From Colius striatus (lineage: Eukaryota > Chordata > Aves > Coliiformes > Coliidae): a stretch of DNA of 64,000 nt. The position numbers were made by a program, and so were the translations under genes. The DNA is taken from contig NC_084768.1 in assembly GCF_028858725.1 (NCBI RefSeq), forward strand, positions 1,037,853 through 1,101,852. The letters run 5' to 3'. The number at the start of each line of letters is the position of its first letter. The first letter of the stretch is position 1. The notes below the pieces were generated by a model. The model saw only the letters and a list, made by a program, of their open reading frames with translations. It had not been told where the DNA came from and made no database searches. Positions 41,961 to 53,057 of the stretch are shown here, piece by piece.

Positions 41961-44900
41961 AAACCATGACAGTGTCACAGAGCACTATTGCAGTGGCCAG
42001 ATGTGCTGCCATGTCACACAGCCCCGCTGCAAAGCCCAGATGTGCTGTTGTGTTACACCGTACTGCTTCAGTGCTCACATGTGCTGTTATTTAATGGAGC
42101 ACTGTGTCCAGTGCCCAGTGGTGCTGAGACGTCACAGGTCCCTGCTGTAGTGTCCTGGAGTGCTGTGATTTCACAGATCACTGTTGCAGTTCACAGATGT
42201 TCTATGATGTCACACAGCCCACTTTCAGTGCCGAGATATGCTGTGATGTCACAGAGCACTGGTGCAGTGTCCAGATATGCTACTATATATGAGAGCACTG
42301 CTACAGTGCCCAGACGTCCTGTCATGTCACTGAGCGCTTGTGCAGTGTCCAGATGTGCTGTCATGTCACACAGTCCCTCTGAAAAGCCAAGATATGCTTT
42401 TCTGTTACAGAATCATGTTGCAGTGCGCACATATGATGTGATGTCACAGAGCCCAGTGCTGATGCGACGTCATAGAACCCCTCTACAGTTCCCTGCAATG
42501 CTGTGATTTCACAGAGAACTGTTGTAGTGCCAAGATGTTCTCTGATGTCACACAGCCCCCTTCCAGGGCGTAGATATGCTGTGATGTCACAGAGCACTGG
42601 TGCAGTGTCGAGATATGCTGTGATGTCACAGAGCACTGTAGCAATGTGCAGTTGTGATATGATGTCATACAGCACTATTGCAATGCCCACATGTGCTGTG
42701 ATGCCACAGAGTCCCGTTTCAGTGCCCAGATATGATGTGAAGTCACATACCGCTGCTACAGTACCCAGACGTCCTGTGATGTCACAGAGCATGATTGCAG
42801 TGCCCAGATATGCTATTATATATCAGAGCAGTGATGAAGTGCCCAGATGTCTTGTAATGTCACAGAGCTCTGTTGCAGGGCCCAGTGGTGATGTGATGTC
42901 ACAGAATCCCGCTGAAATGTCCAGGAGTGCTGTGATTTCACGGAGCACTGTTGCAGTGCAAAGATGTTCTATGATGTCACACATTCTCTGTCCAGTGCCT
43001 AGATATGCTGTGATGTCACAGAGCACTGTAGCAATGTGCAGTTGTGATATGATTTCATACAGCACTGTTGCAGTGCCCACGTGTGCTGTGATGCCACAGA
43101 ATCTTGCTGCGGTGCCTTGGAGTGCTGTGATGTCACGGAGCACTGTTGCAGTGCCAGGATGTTCTATGATGTCACACAGCACCCTTCCAGTGCTTACATA
43201 TGCTATCATGTCCCAGAGCACTGGTGCAGTGTCGAGATATGCTGCGATGTGCAGAGCACTGTAGCAACGTGCAGTTGGGATATGATGTCATACAGCACTG
43301 TTGAAGTGCACACGTGCTGTTATTCCACATGTGCCGTTTCAGTGTCCAGATATTATGTGAGGTCACAGAGCACATCTATAGTGCCCAGACGTCCTGTGAT
43401 GTCACAGATCACTATTGCAGTGCCCAGATGTGCTGTCGTGTCACACAGCCCGACTTCAAAGCCCAGATGTGTTGTTGTGCGCACAGACCTGTTTCAATGC
43501 ACACATGTGTTGTGATGTCACAGAGCACTGTTGCAGTTACCAGATGTGCTGTGATGTCACAGAGCACTCTTGCAGTGCCAGATATGCTATTACATATCAG
43601 AGCAGTGATGGAATTCCCAGATGTCTTGTAATGTCACAGAGCTCTGTTGCAGTGCCCAGTGGTGATGTGACGTCACAGAATCCCGCTGACGTGTCCTGCA
43701 GTGCAGTGATTTCACGGAGCACTGCTACAGTCCCCAGACATTCTTTGATGTCACAGAGCACTACTGAAGTGCCCAGATGTGCTGTCATGTCCCGCAGCCC
43801 CTCTAGGAAGCCCAGACATGCTGTTGTGTTACACAATCATCTTGCAGCGCCCACATTATCTGTGATGTCACAGAGCACTGTTGCAGTGCCCAGTGGTGAT
43901 GTGACGTCACAGAATCTGGCTGCAGTGTCCTGGAGTGCTGTGATTTCACAGAGCACTGGTGCAGTTTCGAGACATGCTGTGTTTTCACTGACCACTGTAG
44001 CAATGTGCAATTGTGATATGATGTCATACAGCACTGTTGCAGATCCAAGATGTTCTCTGATGTCACACAGCCCCCTTCCAGTGCCTAAATATGCTATGAT
44101 GTCACAGAGCACTGTTGCAGTGCCAAGATGTTCTCTGATGTCATACAATACTGTTGCAGTGAGCATATGTGCTGTGATGCCACAAAGTCCCGTTTCAGTA
44201 TCCAAGATATTATGTGAAGTCACAGAGCACTGCTACAGTGCCCAGACATTCTGTGATGTCACAGAGCACTATTGAAGTGGCCAGATGTGTTGTCATGTCA
44301 CACAGCCCCGCTGCAAAGCCCAGATGTGCTTTTCTGTTACACAATCATGTTGCAGTGCGCACAGATGTTGTGGTGGCCAGTGGTGCTGTGACGTCACAGA
44401 ACGACGCTGTAGTGTCCTGGAGTGCTGTGATTTCACAGAACACTGGTGCAGTGTCAAGTGTGATGTGATGTTACAAAACCCTGTTGCAGTGTCCTGCAGT
44501 GCTGTGATTTCATGGAGCACTTTTGCAGTTCCAAGATGTCCTATGATGTCACACAGCACCCTTCCAGTGCCTAGATATACTCTGATGCCACAGAGCACTA
44601 GTGCAGTGTCCAGATATGCTGTGAAGTCACAGAGCACTGTAGCAATCTGCAGTTGTGATATGATGTTATAGAGCACTATTGCAGTGCTCACATGTGCTGT
44701 GATGCCAGAGTCCCGTTTCAGTGCCCAGATATTATGTGAAGTGACAGAGCAGTGCTACTGTGCCCAGACATCCTGTGATATTACAGAGCACTACTGCAGC
44801 CCCCAGATATGGTATTATATATCAGAGCAGTGATGGAGTGCCCAGATGTTTTGTAATGTCACAGAGCACTGTTGCAGTGCCCAGATGTGCTGTCATGTCA

Positions 44901-45576
44901 CACAGCCCTGCTGCAAAGCCCAGATGTGCTTTTCTGTTACAGAGACATGTTGCAGTGTGCACATATGCTGTTATTTCACAGAGCACTGTTGCAGTGCCCA
45001 GTGTTGATGCCGTTACATCACAGATCCCTGCTGCAGTGTCCTGCAATGCTGTGATTTCACGGAGCAATGTTGCATTTCCAAGATACTCTATGATGTCACA
45101 CAGCCCCCTTCCAGTACATAGATATTCTATGATGTCACAGAGCACTGTTGCAGTGCCCAGTGGTGATGTGACGTCAGAATCCCGCTGATGTGTCCTGCAG
45201 TGCAGTGATTTCACGGAGCACTGCTACAGTCCCCAGACATTCTTTGATGTCACAGAGCACTACTGAAGTGCCCAGATGTGCTGTCATGTCCCGCAGCCCC
45301 TCTAGGAAGCCCAGACATGCTGTTGTGTTACACAATCATCTTGCAGCGCCCACATTATCTGTGATGTCACAGAGCACTGCTGCATTGCCCAGTGGTGATG
45401 TGACGTCACAGAATCTGGCTGCAGTGTCCTGCAGTGCAGTGATTTCACGGAGCTCTGTTGCATTTCCAAGATGTTCTATGATGTCACACAGCACCCTTCC
45501 AGTCCCTAGATATTCTATGGTGTCACAGAGCACTGGTGCAGTATCGAGACATGCTGTGTTCTCACAGGGGACTGTA
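41961..45576. repeat. Satellite array, 39-bp unit, about 92 copies
   Basis: Successive units recur every 39 bp; GTGATGTCAC starts at 42,581 and 42,620, for example. Each unit contains a TGATGTCACAGAGCACTG core followed by a GCAGTGCCCAGATGTGCTG-type half. Units are diverged by 10-25 percent. Because 39 is a multiple of three, long open frames (up to 286 codons) run through it on both strands. They encode a 13-residue repeat such as MSQSTVAVPRCAV and are almost certainly not genes. Five units carry a perfect TGACGTCA (43,668, 43,902, 44,389, 45,169 and 45,401). A ~300-bp block at 43,670-43,980 recurs about 1.5 kb later at 45,170-45,560. Confidence 0.97.
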
Positions 45577-45594
45577 GCAATTGGTATAAATGGC

Positions 45595-46082
45595 TGTGAT
45601 AAAGTTCACTGGCCAATTTAAGTGACTCATGGATCAAATTTATTAAGCAAGCGGCAAATAAGCAAAACAGCGCTGGGCGGCCGGGAGACTCTGCTCACCA
45701 ACGACTCACGAGCCCCCTCCCGTATCACAGTCCCTTGATACAGTCCTGGTCAGTCGGGTGCATCGCTCCCTGGTGCACTCTGCGCATGTGCTCATCTTGT
45801 GACTGGGGGGTCTTCTTCTGCCTCCCGGTGGTTGTAGGGTGGTCGCTGGCATGAAGTCAGTAGTCTTCCTCTAGTGGCCCGCTCATGAACTCTTCTCTTG
45901 GCCCTTATCAGCTCATGCACAACCTATTGTACCTGCTATAAGCATCTCAGCCAACTGCAGCTGTGCACATTGTAGAAGCTTTACGGTTAAAGTTTTACCA
46001 GACTTTTACAATGACTTTAAGCGGTTCCTTGCACAACTGTTCTGTCATGATTTGATTAACCAACACGACCTTTTCCATTACA
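45595..46082 (-). mobile_element. Solo LTR at the satellite boundary
   Basis: Read on the minus strand it opens TGTAATGGAAAAGGTCGTG and closes ...GTGAACTTTATCACA, about 488 bp. An AATAAA (GCTTAATAAATTTGATCC) lies about 60 bp before the end, as expected for R/U5. No primer site or coding sequence flanks either side. The flanking 5-6 bases do not match (ATGGC versus CTGAC), so either the ends are slightly off or one flank was replaced by recombination with the satellite. Confidence 0.75.
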
Positions 46083-46327
46083 CTGACTTGCAGTGTCACT
46101 GTCTGCTTTTCTCCAGCTCAGGATTGTGCCTCCCCAAAAGCAAGTGCACATTTGAGTGGATGGAAAGCAGGAGATGTCCTTGAGCTGGCTGAAGTGTGAG
46201 CTGGCCTTTAGGCTGCTGTTGTTAGTGCAGGCAGGATGTTTGGCTCAGCAACAGGGGAGAGAGAAATGCTTTTAGAACTAGAAGAATGTAGTGATCAAAG
46301 TCCCAGTCATAGGACACAGACGGTGAC
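46083..46327. other. No gene recognised
   Basis: Short unique spacer between the solo LTR and segmental duplication copy B. Confidence 0.5.
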
Positions 46328-47189
46328 AGAGAAGGGAGGCAGCAGGGCAGCAGCCAAAGCCCATGTTTCAAGGTGTTTGTACAAGAGCACAGGTGCAATA
46401 CACCAAAGGATGCAAATACTTGTGCAAGTCACATAGGCTGCCCATAGAGTCCTTAATTCTTCCTGCACTGCAGCTGCCAAACTCAGCCTCTCTGTCCAAG
46501 TGCAGAGAATTGATGTGTCTCTGGCAGAGCTCCCCATTTTCTCTCTGAGTGCCCTGTGTGAAAAAGCAGGGAGAAGATGGTGAGGCTGAGTGATATTTGC
46601 CAGTCTGTAGCTTGTCCTGCTGCCCTGGCTGGGACAGCTGCCCTCTCATTTTCATATGGCCTCAGTGTTTCTGCTCTCAGCTTTTGTCTGCTCAGCAGAG
46701 TCTGCTCCCCACCAGGCTTTCATGGAATGAGTGCTGGAATGGGACCTGTGTCTTTAACACAGAGCATGAGTGCTAAATGAGTAGATGAGCCCTGTTGTGT
46801 GGGGCATGGGAAGTGTAGGCAGGAGCCTGTCAAGGCTTTGGAGGCTGTCATCCTGTGGTGCTGGAATGGGTGAGAGACATGCACGTGGCTGCCACCTCGT
46901 ATTGCCGTGACCGTGCTCAGATCCTGCACAGCCAGTGCACACAGAGAGTGTCCACAGAGAGTGCCCACACACCCTGTGTGTTGCTCATCCAAAGCATTTC
47001 CCTGTGGCCTTTGCTACTGTAATTCTCTGTCCCAAGCCACTGGCTGTAGAGCACTCTGCTGCAAAGGTGATGGCTGCCCCTGCCGTGTCTGTAGCTTTTG
47101 GTGGGTTCTTGGGTGCCCCAGCCCTGTCTGCCTGCTCATCCTGGCAGGAAAGGCAGGGAGTGACAAACCCAACGAGAGAGCTGCTCCAA

Positions 47190-47600
47190 GGAGTCCCAGA
47201 ATGCCAGAATGGTGGGGGTGGGAAGGGACCTCTGGAGCTCCTCCAGCCCAACCCTCTGCTAAAGCAGATCCACCTAGATCAGGTGGCACAGGGACGTGTC
47301 CAGGTGGGGTTGTAAAAGCTGCTGAGAAGGAGCCTCCAGCCCCTCCCTGGGCAGCCTGGGCCAGGGCTCCCTCACTTCACACTCAAGAAGCTTCTCCTTG
47401 TGTTTAAGTGGAACTTTTTGTGTTCCAGCTTTTGCCCATTACCCCTTGTCCTGTCACTGGAGACAGCAGAAATAAGTGCTGCCTGTTCCTCCTGACATCC
47501 AGCTTTTAAATCCCGCTAAGTGTTGGTGAGATCTCCCCTCAGTCTTCTGTCGGCTGAACAGTCCCTGGTCCCGCAGCCAAGGTCTGCCTGTCGTGCTGAT
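47190..47600 (-). mobile_element. CR1 LINE 3' fragment, duplicate of the one at 2,820
   Basis: Same element and same internal truncation as in copy A (AGAATGCCAGAATGGTGG through CCCTCAGTCTTCTGTCGGC). It was therefore present before the segmental duplication. Confidence 0.88.
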
Positions 47601-47985
47601 GGGGTGTGTGAAAGAACACTTGCAGAGGCCTCGTCTGAGAAGGCAGCTCCTCTGAGAGGTCTTTTGGATGAACCAAGTTCCTTTGCACTGTAAGCACGCA
47701 AAGGAGCATCTGGGATGTCAGGAGAGTCACCCATGAAGGAACACAAAGTGAGTCCCAGCTCCCACGCCCGCAGCAGAAAGCTCCATCCCTCCCAGCAGGG
47801 TTGGAGGGCAAGTCTGCACCTTGAGCAAAGCTCCCGGAGCAGGGAGGAACAACAGCCACCTCTCAGCAGTTCAGTCCTCCTGAAAGCCTCTGCAGGTTCC
47901 TGCTGGGTCACATCCAAGCAGGCAATGCCAGGCTGGGGCAGGGAGTGGGGGCCGTGCAGGAGATGTGGCTGTAGCTCTTGTTCCT

Positions 47986-48460
47986 TGCCGCGGAGGTTGC
48001 GGCTCTCAGCCCAGGATGCGACTCTCAGCTGGGTGGGAAGAAATCCAGCTCTACTCAATGTGAGGGACAGCAGAAATGTTCACTTTATTACAAACAGGCT
48101 TCAACTTATAGACAACACAGGCTCCAAGCCAGCCCAGCAACAGCAGCTGATCGGTCATTCAACACAAGGTCACCTTTTCATGTTCATCCCACTTGCGGTT
48201 TCTGCCATAAGCAGCTGCTTCATGGTTCACATTCTCCCTCCTCAAAGTTGTTTACCACTTTTAGCCAAGGACAGCCCGACCTTGAGTGAACACAACGCGG
48301 CCTGCTGCCTACGTGGCAGCAACTACTTTAATCACGGCCCTTACTCTGCTCTTGGTCGTGCACCAAATCCATAGAACTAGAGCCCAGGCTGCCTTGCCCC
48401 AGTGGGCCGAGCATTATACCCTGGGATCCATGTCCATGCTCCCTCAACCGTTCCTCCACA
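47986..48460 (-). mobile_element. Solo LTR with 6-bp target-site duplication
   Basis: 475 bp inserted into copy B only. It is flanked by GTTCCT at 47,980-47,985 and at 48,461-48,466; copy A at the same point has a single GTTCCT. On the minus strand it opens TGTGGAGGAACGG and closes CCTCCGCGGCA, with AATAAA (GTTTGTAATAAAGTG) about 100 bp before the end. The 6-bp duplication fits an alpha/beta-retrovirus-like (ERVK-type) integrase. The insertion postdates the segmental duplication. Confidence 0.92.
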
Positions 48461-48617
48461 GTTCCTCAGACACTTTCTAGAACTGGGGGATCAGAATACG
48501 GCCCAACAAACCAAATGTCTCTTTCCTCAATGTGCTGGTAGAGCAACTATCTCCTCATCCCATCTGATCAGGTGTTCAGTTTGTCACCTGCATGTGCAGT
48601 TTTCTGTTTCCTCCTCA

Positions 48618-48745
48618 AGGATCCTGAAGGAAGCCAGGGAGAGCCTGATGGCCAAAATGAAGAGGAGTCGTGCTCTTGGAGAGGAGCTGGAGCTCTTGAT
48701 CAGCAAGCTCTGCAGCCCCAAGGAGCTGGCCTAGTACCAGATGTT
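48618..48745 (+). pseudogene. SHROOM-like ASD2 remnant, copy B
   Basis: This reads KEARESLMAKMKRSRALGEE then LELLISKLCSPKELA, followed by an in-frame TAG at 48,732. It is the truncated counterpart of 3,869-4,175. The upstream acceptor region and the LSGRLARVE part have been deleted. Confidence 0.75.
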
Positions 48746-49204
48746 CCCTGGCGATTTGGTGCTGCAGGTGTTGCCTCAAACAGAGGGTGTCTGGCTGGGA
48801 CAGCAGTCTGTGGGGAAAGTGGTTTGACCCCAAACGTGGCTTTATGGGCTTCTCTCCAGCTGCACCTCATCCCTCTGAAGATCATCCCATGCCCACAAAG
48901 CCCCCTCAGGCATCACAGAGTCCCTGCTCACCTCAGAGCCAAACACTTCCAGGAGCTGCCTGCCTGGGACACAGAATCAGCATCAGCATTGTCCCAGGAA
49001 CAATGGACAATGCTGCAGTGACAATGGCAGGAGTTCCTGAAAGAGGTGGAGCCTTTGGAGGAGGAGAGACAGCCTGGTAAGGAGGGAGTCACAGCAAATG
49101 AGGGGATCAGCCCTGAGCTGGGGCTGCCATGACACTCCCTAAACTGGGGATGAGTCTAAGTGGAGACACAACCCCGGCTGCTGAGCATCCCCTTGGGTGA
49201 GCGT

Positions 49205-49690
49205 TACAGCTGCGTTGGGCTTAGAGCCCTGCTGGGCTTTAGGTTAAATCCTGTCAGGGATAGGACTGGGTTGAAGTCTCATTGGGATTTGGACTGGGTC
49301 AGGATGAGGTTAAATCTATCTGTTTAAGGTTAGGCCTGGGTTTGCACCCCCCCCCCCCTTGGATTTGGGCTAGTTTAGGATGAATTGAACTCCTGTATAT
49401 GTAGGGTTAGGAGTAGCTTAGGATTTTGGGGCTTGAGCTAGGTTAGGCTGAGTTCAAATCCTGCCCATTTAGGGCTATGAATGGTGCATGCTTCAAGCAC
49501 TGCTGGGTTTTGGGCTGGTTCAGTGTTAGGTGATGTCAGAGACATGTAAGGTTTAAGCTGGTGTTTAAGACCCTGTTGAGGTTTGATTTCCAGGTTCACT
49601 TCAGTCGTGTATATTTAAGGTTCTGTCTGTGTGAGGGTCAGGATCCTGTACAGGTTTGGGCTTGGTTAGGGTTAGGTGAAGTCTGTGCTT
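49205..49690. repeat. Degenerate telomere-like repeats, copy B
   Basis: Counterpart of 4,810-5,205, with GTAGGGTTAGGAGTAGC, AGGTTAGGCTGAG and GGTTAGGGTTAGGTG. It contains an additional poly-C run (about 49,348-49,359) and slightly more unit copies than copy A. Confidence 0.6.
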
Positions 49691-49980
49691 CCACCAGAGG
49701 CATCCTGAGCTCTGTGTCATCAGCACTGGGCAAGGAACAAGGCTGTCAGGGTCGGTCCCTGCTGTTTGTTTGCAATGGGAACTTCTTCAGCGTGAATTGT
49801 CAAACACTGATGAGTAACTTGGACTCTGCATTGGTGACGTGGATTGGAAGAAGTTAAAAGCAGCCCAAGGGATGGAGCTGTGTCAGCACTCTAATTCTGC
49901 CCTTGTGGATGTGTCAGAGATGGAATTGTCATTGTCCAAGGGATGAGCACATTCACTCTCTTTCCTTCCCCCTCTTGCAG

Positions 49981-50097
49981 AATGTAGAGGAGTGGTCACC
50001 TGATGTGTTTGCACACAACGATGCCCGTGGGGATCACGCACTGAAACTCCTTTGCTCTGAACTCCTTGCACACTGGGATGTGATCAAGTGTCTCAAG
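49981..50097 (+). pseudogene. Solitary PDE1-like exon
   Basis: A 117-bp phase-0 exon has a strong acceptor (TTTCCTTCCCCCTCTTGCAG) and the donor GTCAGT. It encodes 39 residues: EEWSPDVFAHNDARGDHALK, then a short ELLAHWDVIKCLK. This matches the start of the calcium/calmodulin-dependent phosphodiesterase (PDE1) catalytic region, where the family has W-x-FDVFALN-(x)-A-x-GDHALK and ELLTRYDLI-x-RFK ending at an intron. No neighbouring PDE1 exon, and in particular no metal-binding HD motifs, is visible on either side. It is most likely a stranded exon from a duplicated gene fragment. It could still be an exon of a longer gene whose other exons are too diverged to see. Confidence 0.65.
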
Positions 50098-50982
50098 GTC
50101 AGTGGGTAGAAGATGTGTCTCTTCTTCTATCTTGGATTGGATTCCAGTTCTTTCTCATTCTGCTGTGCTCTCTTTGAAATGCAATGTTAGCCCTATTGGA
50201 AGGCTTTGTGGACACTGCCCTTTCCCCAGGAAGCAAGAGCAAATGTTATTGAAGTTGTGTTTTTAATTGGAATGGGATCCCTTGAAGCACATGGGATCCC
50301 AACCAGACGTCCCCGTGAAAGCCATGGGGAATGTTACTTGGGAGCATTTGTGTTCCACATGCAAATGTTGCATTTGTTAACACTGATGGGAAGGATGGTG
50401 CCGTGCTCCTGTGTTCTACAGGCCTCTGAAGTGCTTCAATGCTTCAGTACTGAAGTGGGGCTTAGAAGAAAGATGGGGACAAACATTTGATCAGGGCCTG
50501 CTGCACTACTGGTGCTGCTGGGTTTTAGTTTAGGCTGAGCTGCTGCAGCAGCCTGATGGTGTGTTTGATGGGAGCAGTGGCCTGCAAGGTAAGAGCAGGT
50601 CTGTTCTGGATTTGGTTCCCTATGGGGAAAATGCTCTTGGCGGGTTCTCTGTCAATATTGAACCTGGGATCTAAAGCCTTCAGAGGCTTCATCGTGCAGA
50701 TCCAAAGGCTGACTTAAGCTGCTGTTTGGGCTGAAGACTGGGTGTGAACGACAGTGTGTTTTCCTCTCTTTACTGTGCTGTGACTCCGGAGGGGACTGGC
50801 ACAGAGCTCATGATCAGATCCCCATTCGAGCTGCGTTAGCCCGTCCCGGAGCTCTGCTGCTGCCCCTCTGGGCTGTGATCAGTGACACTGCTATGTCCAA
50901 ACTTGTGCTTTCTGTGTGACCAAGAGAAGGCAGGAAATGGGGACAGCTTGCAGCCTTGAAAGAGATGTGGAGGGGTCTGTGT
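50098..50982. other. No gene recognised
   Basis: I looked here for the next PDE1 exons and found none. The open stretch at 50,206-50,490 has no convincing homology. Confidence 0.45.
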
Positions 50983-51268
50983 TGTAGTGGTGCAGGCTGT
51001 ATTCATTCAAAGATGTAGAGAAGCTGGGCAATGCACGTGCAGAGACGTACACAGGCAACAGAGTACAACCAACAGACTTGACCCAAAGCCACCCTTCCTT
51101 GGCTGGCTACCTCCTTGTATGCTGCTTCTGCCCATGTGATCAGCCAGGGCCCAACTGAACACCTTGCAGCACCTGTTTGTGATAACTGGAAGTAGCTTGC
51201 CAGCTGCATTAACTTGTCCCTACCATCTTTATTCAAGCTGGCTGCTCCAAGCCACATTTGTGCCTACA
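50983..51268 (-). mobile_element. LTR, left arm of the inverted retroviral pair
   Basis: 286 bp with TGTAGTGGTGCAGG at the left edge and TTGTGCCTACA at the right. It is the reverse complement of 54,393-54,677 with near-complete identity. A purine-rich tract (minus AAAAGAAAAAGGGGGGA) directly precedes it on the minus strand, so it is the 3' LTR of the minus-strand element. Confidence 0.9.
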
Positions 51269-53055
51269 GTTCCCCCCTTTTTCTTTTGTGAACCAGCCAG
51301 CCTTCAGCAGCACATTTCAAAATTAAAGGTACAAGAAGAAAACATCAATATTGTTACCCATGGCCATGAGTTTACAACAAAAGGTCAGTAACAGCTCCAC
51401 TGCTGAACAATACAACACAGAAATCCATCAACTCCAACAGAATGTGCTGTGTGTTGCTAGGAGGGATGCACACTGGCGACAAGGGATGAGTTCTCTGTGC
51501 TTCCACTGAGGTTTCTCTTCACTGAATGTACTTTCAGACTCTTGTTTAACTTCTTTAGCATGCTGATCTGTGAGCTGGAAATATCTCTTCATCCGTAGAA
51601 AAGACACCATTTCTGCTTTCAAGTTTCCATTGGCCGTCCTGTGAAGTTCTCCAGGTCTTTGAATGTGATGCAGATTGCTGGAGGAATTTGCAGCAGCCAC
51701 AGCTGACAGGTTTTCCATTTCAACAGGGTGATGGGTTGAGGGTGGATCACTTGGTTCTTTCCTCAAGATTGTTTTCTCCATTGCTCTTACAGTCATTAAG
51801 GCCTTTTGGTTGATGTGCCTTGATCCACGTTGCTGGAATCCACCGGGGACCTTGCTCTGTAACGCCACAAGCGCAGCCTCTTCCCCACGGGAACAGATCT
51901 GCAGGCCCTTGCCACTCTCCAGTAGTGGGATTCTTACACCAAACTTTAGGTTTGTCAGCAAGCTCCAAATCCCGACTCATTTGGGCAAAGTGTGTTAATG
52001 CTGGTGCTTCATTCCGCTTTGCCAGCATTTTCACACCTTGGTGAAAGAAGTCGTGTGATCTGTGGGACTGAGAAAATGTGTCAGTTCTTGGCCCCACAGG
52101 TGTCAATAAAGGAGCTGCCAATATCTTGTCACCAATTTCGTTGCCAACTGATGGGCCATCTCTTAAGCCCGAATGGCTTCCAATATGTCCAGTGTCATAC
52201 AGTCAGGCCTGTAACGGGTGCTGTTGTTCTCACTGGCCCATCTTCCTTTTGAAATTGATCAGAAAACTATTTATGGGCTGGATAATGATTATTTGTAGTC
52301 CCTGGATGAGACAACAAGGCCACTGTAATTCATCAGACTGCTGCAGTGCCCAGGTCAAGAACTCATCTGTGAGAGGAACGAAAATGACGTCTGCCTCAAT
52401 TCCTGCTGTTGCCAGAAGATGTTTCCTGCCCTTAACTATTATTTTCACAATGGCCTCTGGTCTCGTGGTGATTGTTTTTGGCAAATTCTGTGGCAAAAAC
52501 ATCCGCTCCAGGATGCTCAATGGGTCTCTCGCTCCTGAATCCCATTGCATCAAGAGTGCCATTCCAGGCTGGTTTTGACTGATCACAGCAACGTTAAGTG
52601 ACAAGTCAGGATCATATCAGTGACTGTAGTTATTGACTGTCGTGTTTCCTGTCTTTTCTATCACTGGTATTTGCTGCCGGGACAGTTCCCGCGCACTGTC
52701 AGCCTCTGCTGAGCCTTTAGCAAAGGCGTTAGTGGCGCAAGAGCCTCATTCGTGACACCACATGTGGTCCGTGCCCATTGGATATCACCTGTCAGCTTCT
52801 GAACGTCTGTTCAATGAGCAATTTCTGGTTTAATTGCCACCTTCTGAGGATAAATGCGTGCCCTTGTGATAATGTGACCTAAACATTGCCAGGAGGCGTG
52901 CACTTGTACCTTCTCTGGCGCGATCACCAACCCGGAGATGCCCAACTGTCGCTTCACTGCTGGCACAATCTGATGCTGCTCCAGGTCTTTTCCTGCACTC
53001 AGGATGTCGTCCCTATAATGGTAAGATAAAACACGAGGGTATTTTTTGTGTACAT
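51269..53055 (-). mobile_element. Betaretrovirus-like pol remnant, minus strand
   Basis: From right to left on the minus strand: the RT active-site region near 53,020 (a YxDD box with Arg at x, rather than the usual Met or Val), the RT thumb, the RT connection/RNase H border (52,230-52,604, ILERMFLPQNLPKTITTRPE), the integrase zinc-binding start, then the integrase C-terminus (about 51,840-51,990, with WGRGCACGV and GPRWIPATW). The integrase catalytic core is missing: sequence joins directly across about 52,021, where the right arm has some 520 bp more. No env is recognisable before the polypurine tract. Stops and frame breaks make it non-functional. The family resembles ERVK/MMTV-type pol. 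Confidence 0.85.
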
Positions 53056-53057
53056 TT

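Larger units (their letters stand above)
46328..49735. repeat. Segmental duplication, copy B
   Basis: Direct-orientation partner of 1,935-5,258. Compared with copy A it has gained a solo LTR (47,986-48,460) with a clean target-site duplication. It has lost about 160 bp upstream of, and about 290 bp downstream of, the SHROOM-like core. It keeps the CR1 and the degenerate telomere-like stretch. Confidence 0.9.

Noticed and set aside
42503-44275. Long frames with a 13-residue repeat
   Set aside because: The repeat unit is 39 bp, a multiple of three, so several frames stay open by arithmetic. Frames are open on both strands, which a real repeat protein would not require.
41961-45576. CRISPR array
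   Set aside because: Units are contiguous 39-bp tandem repeats with no unique spacers, in a vertebrate context.
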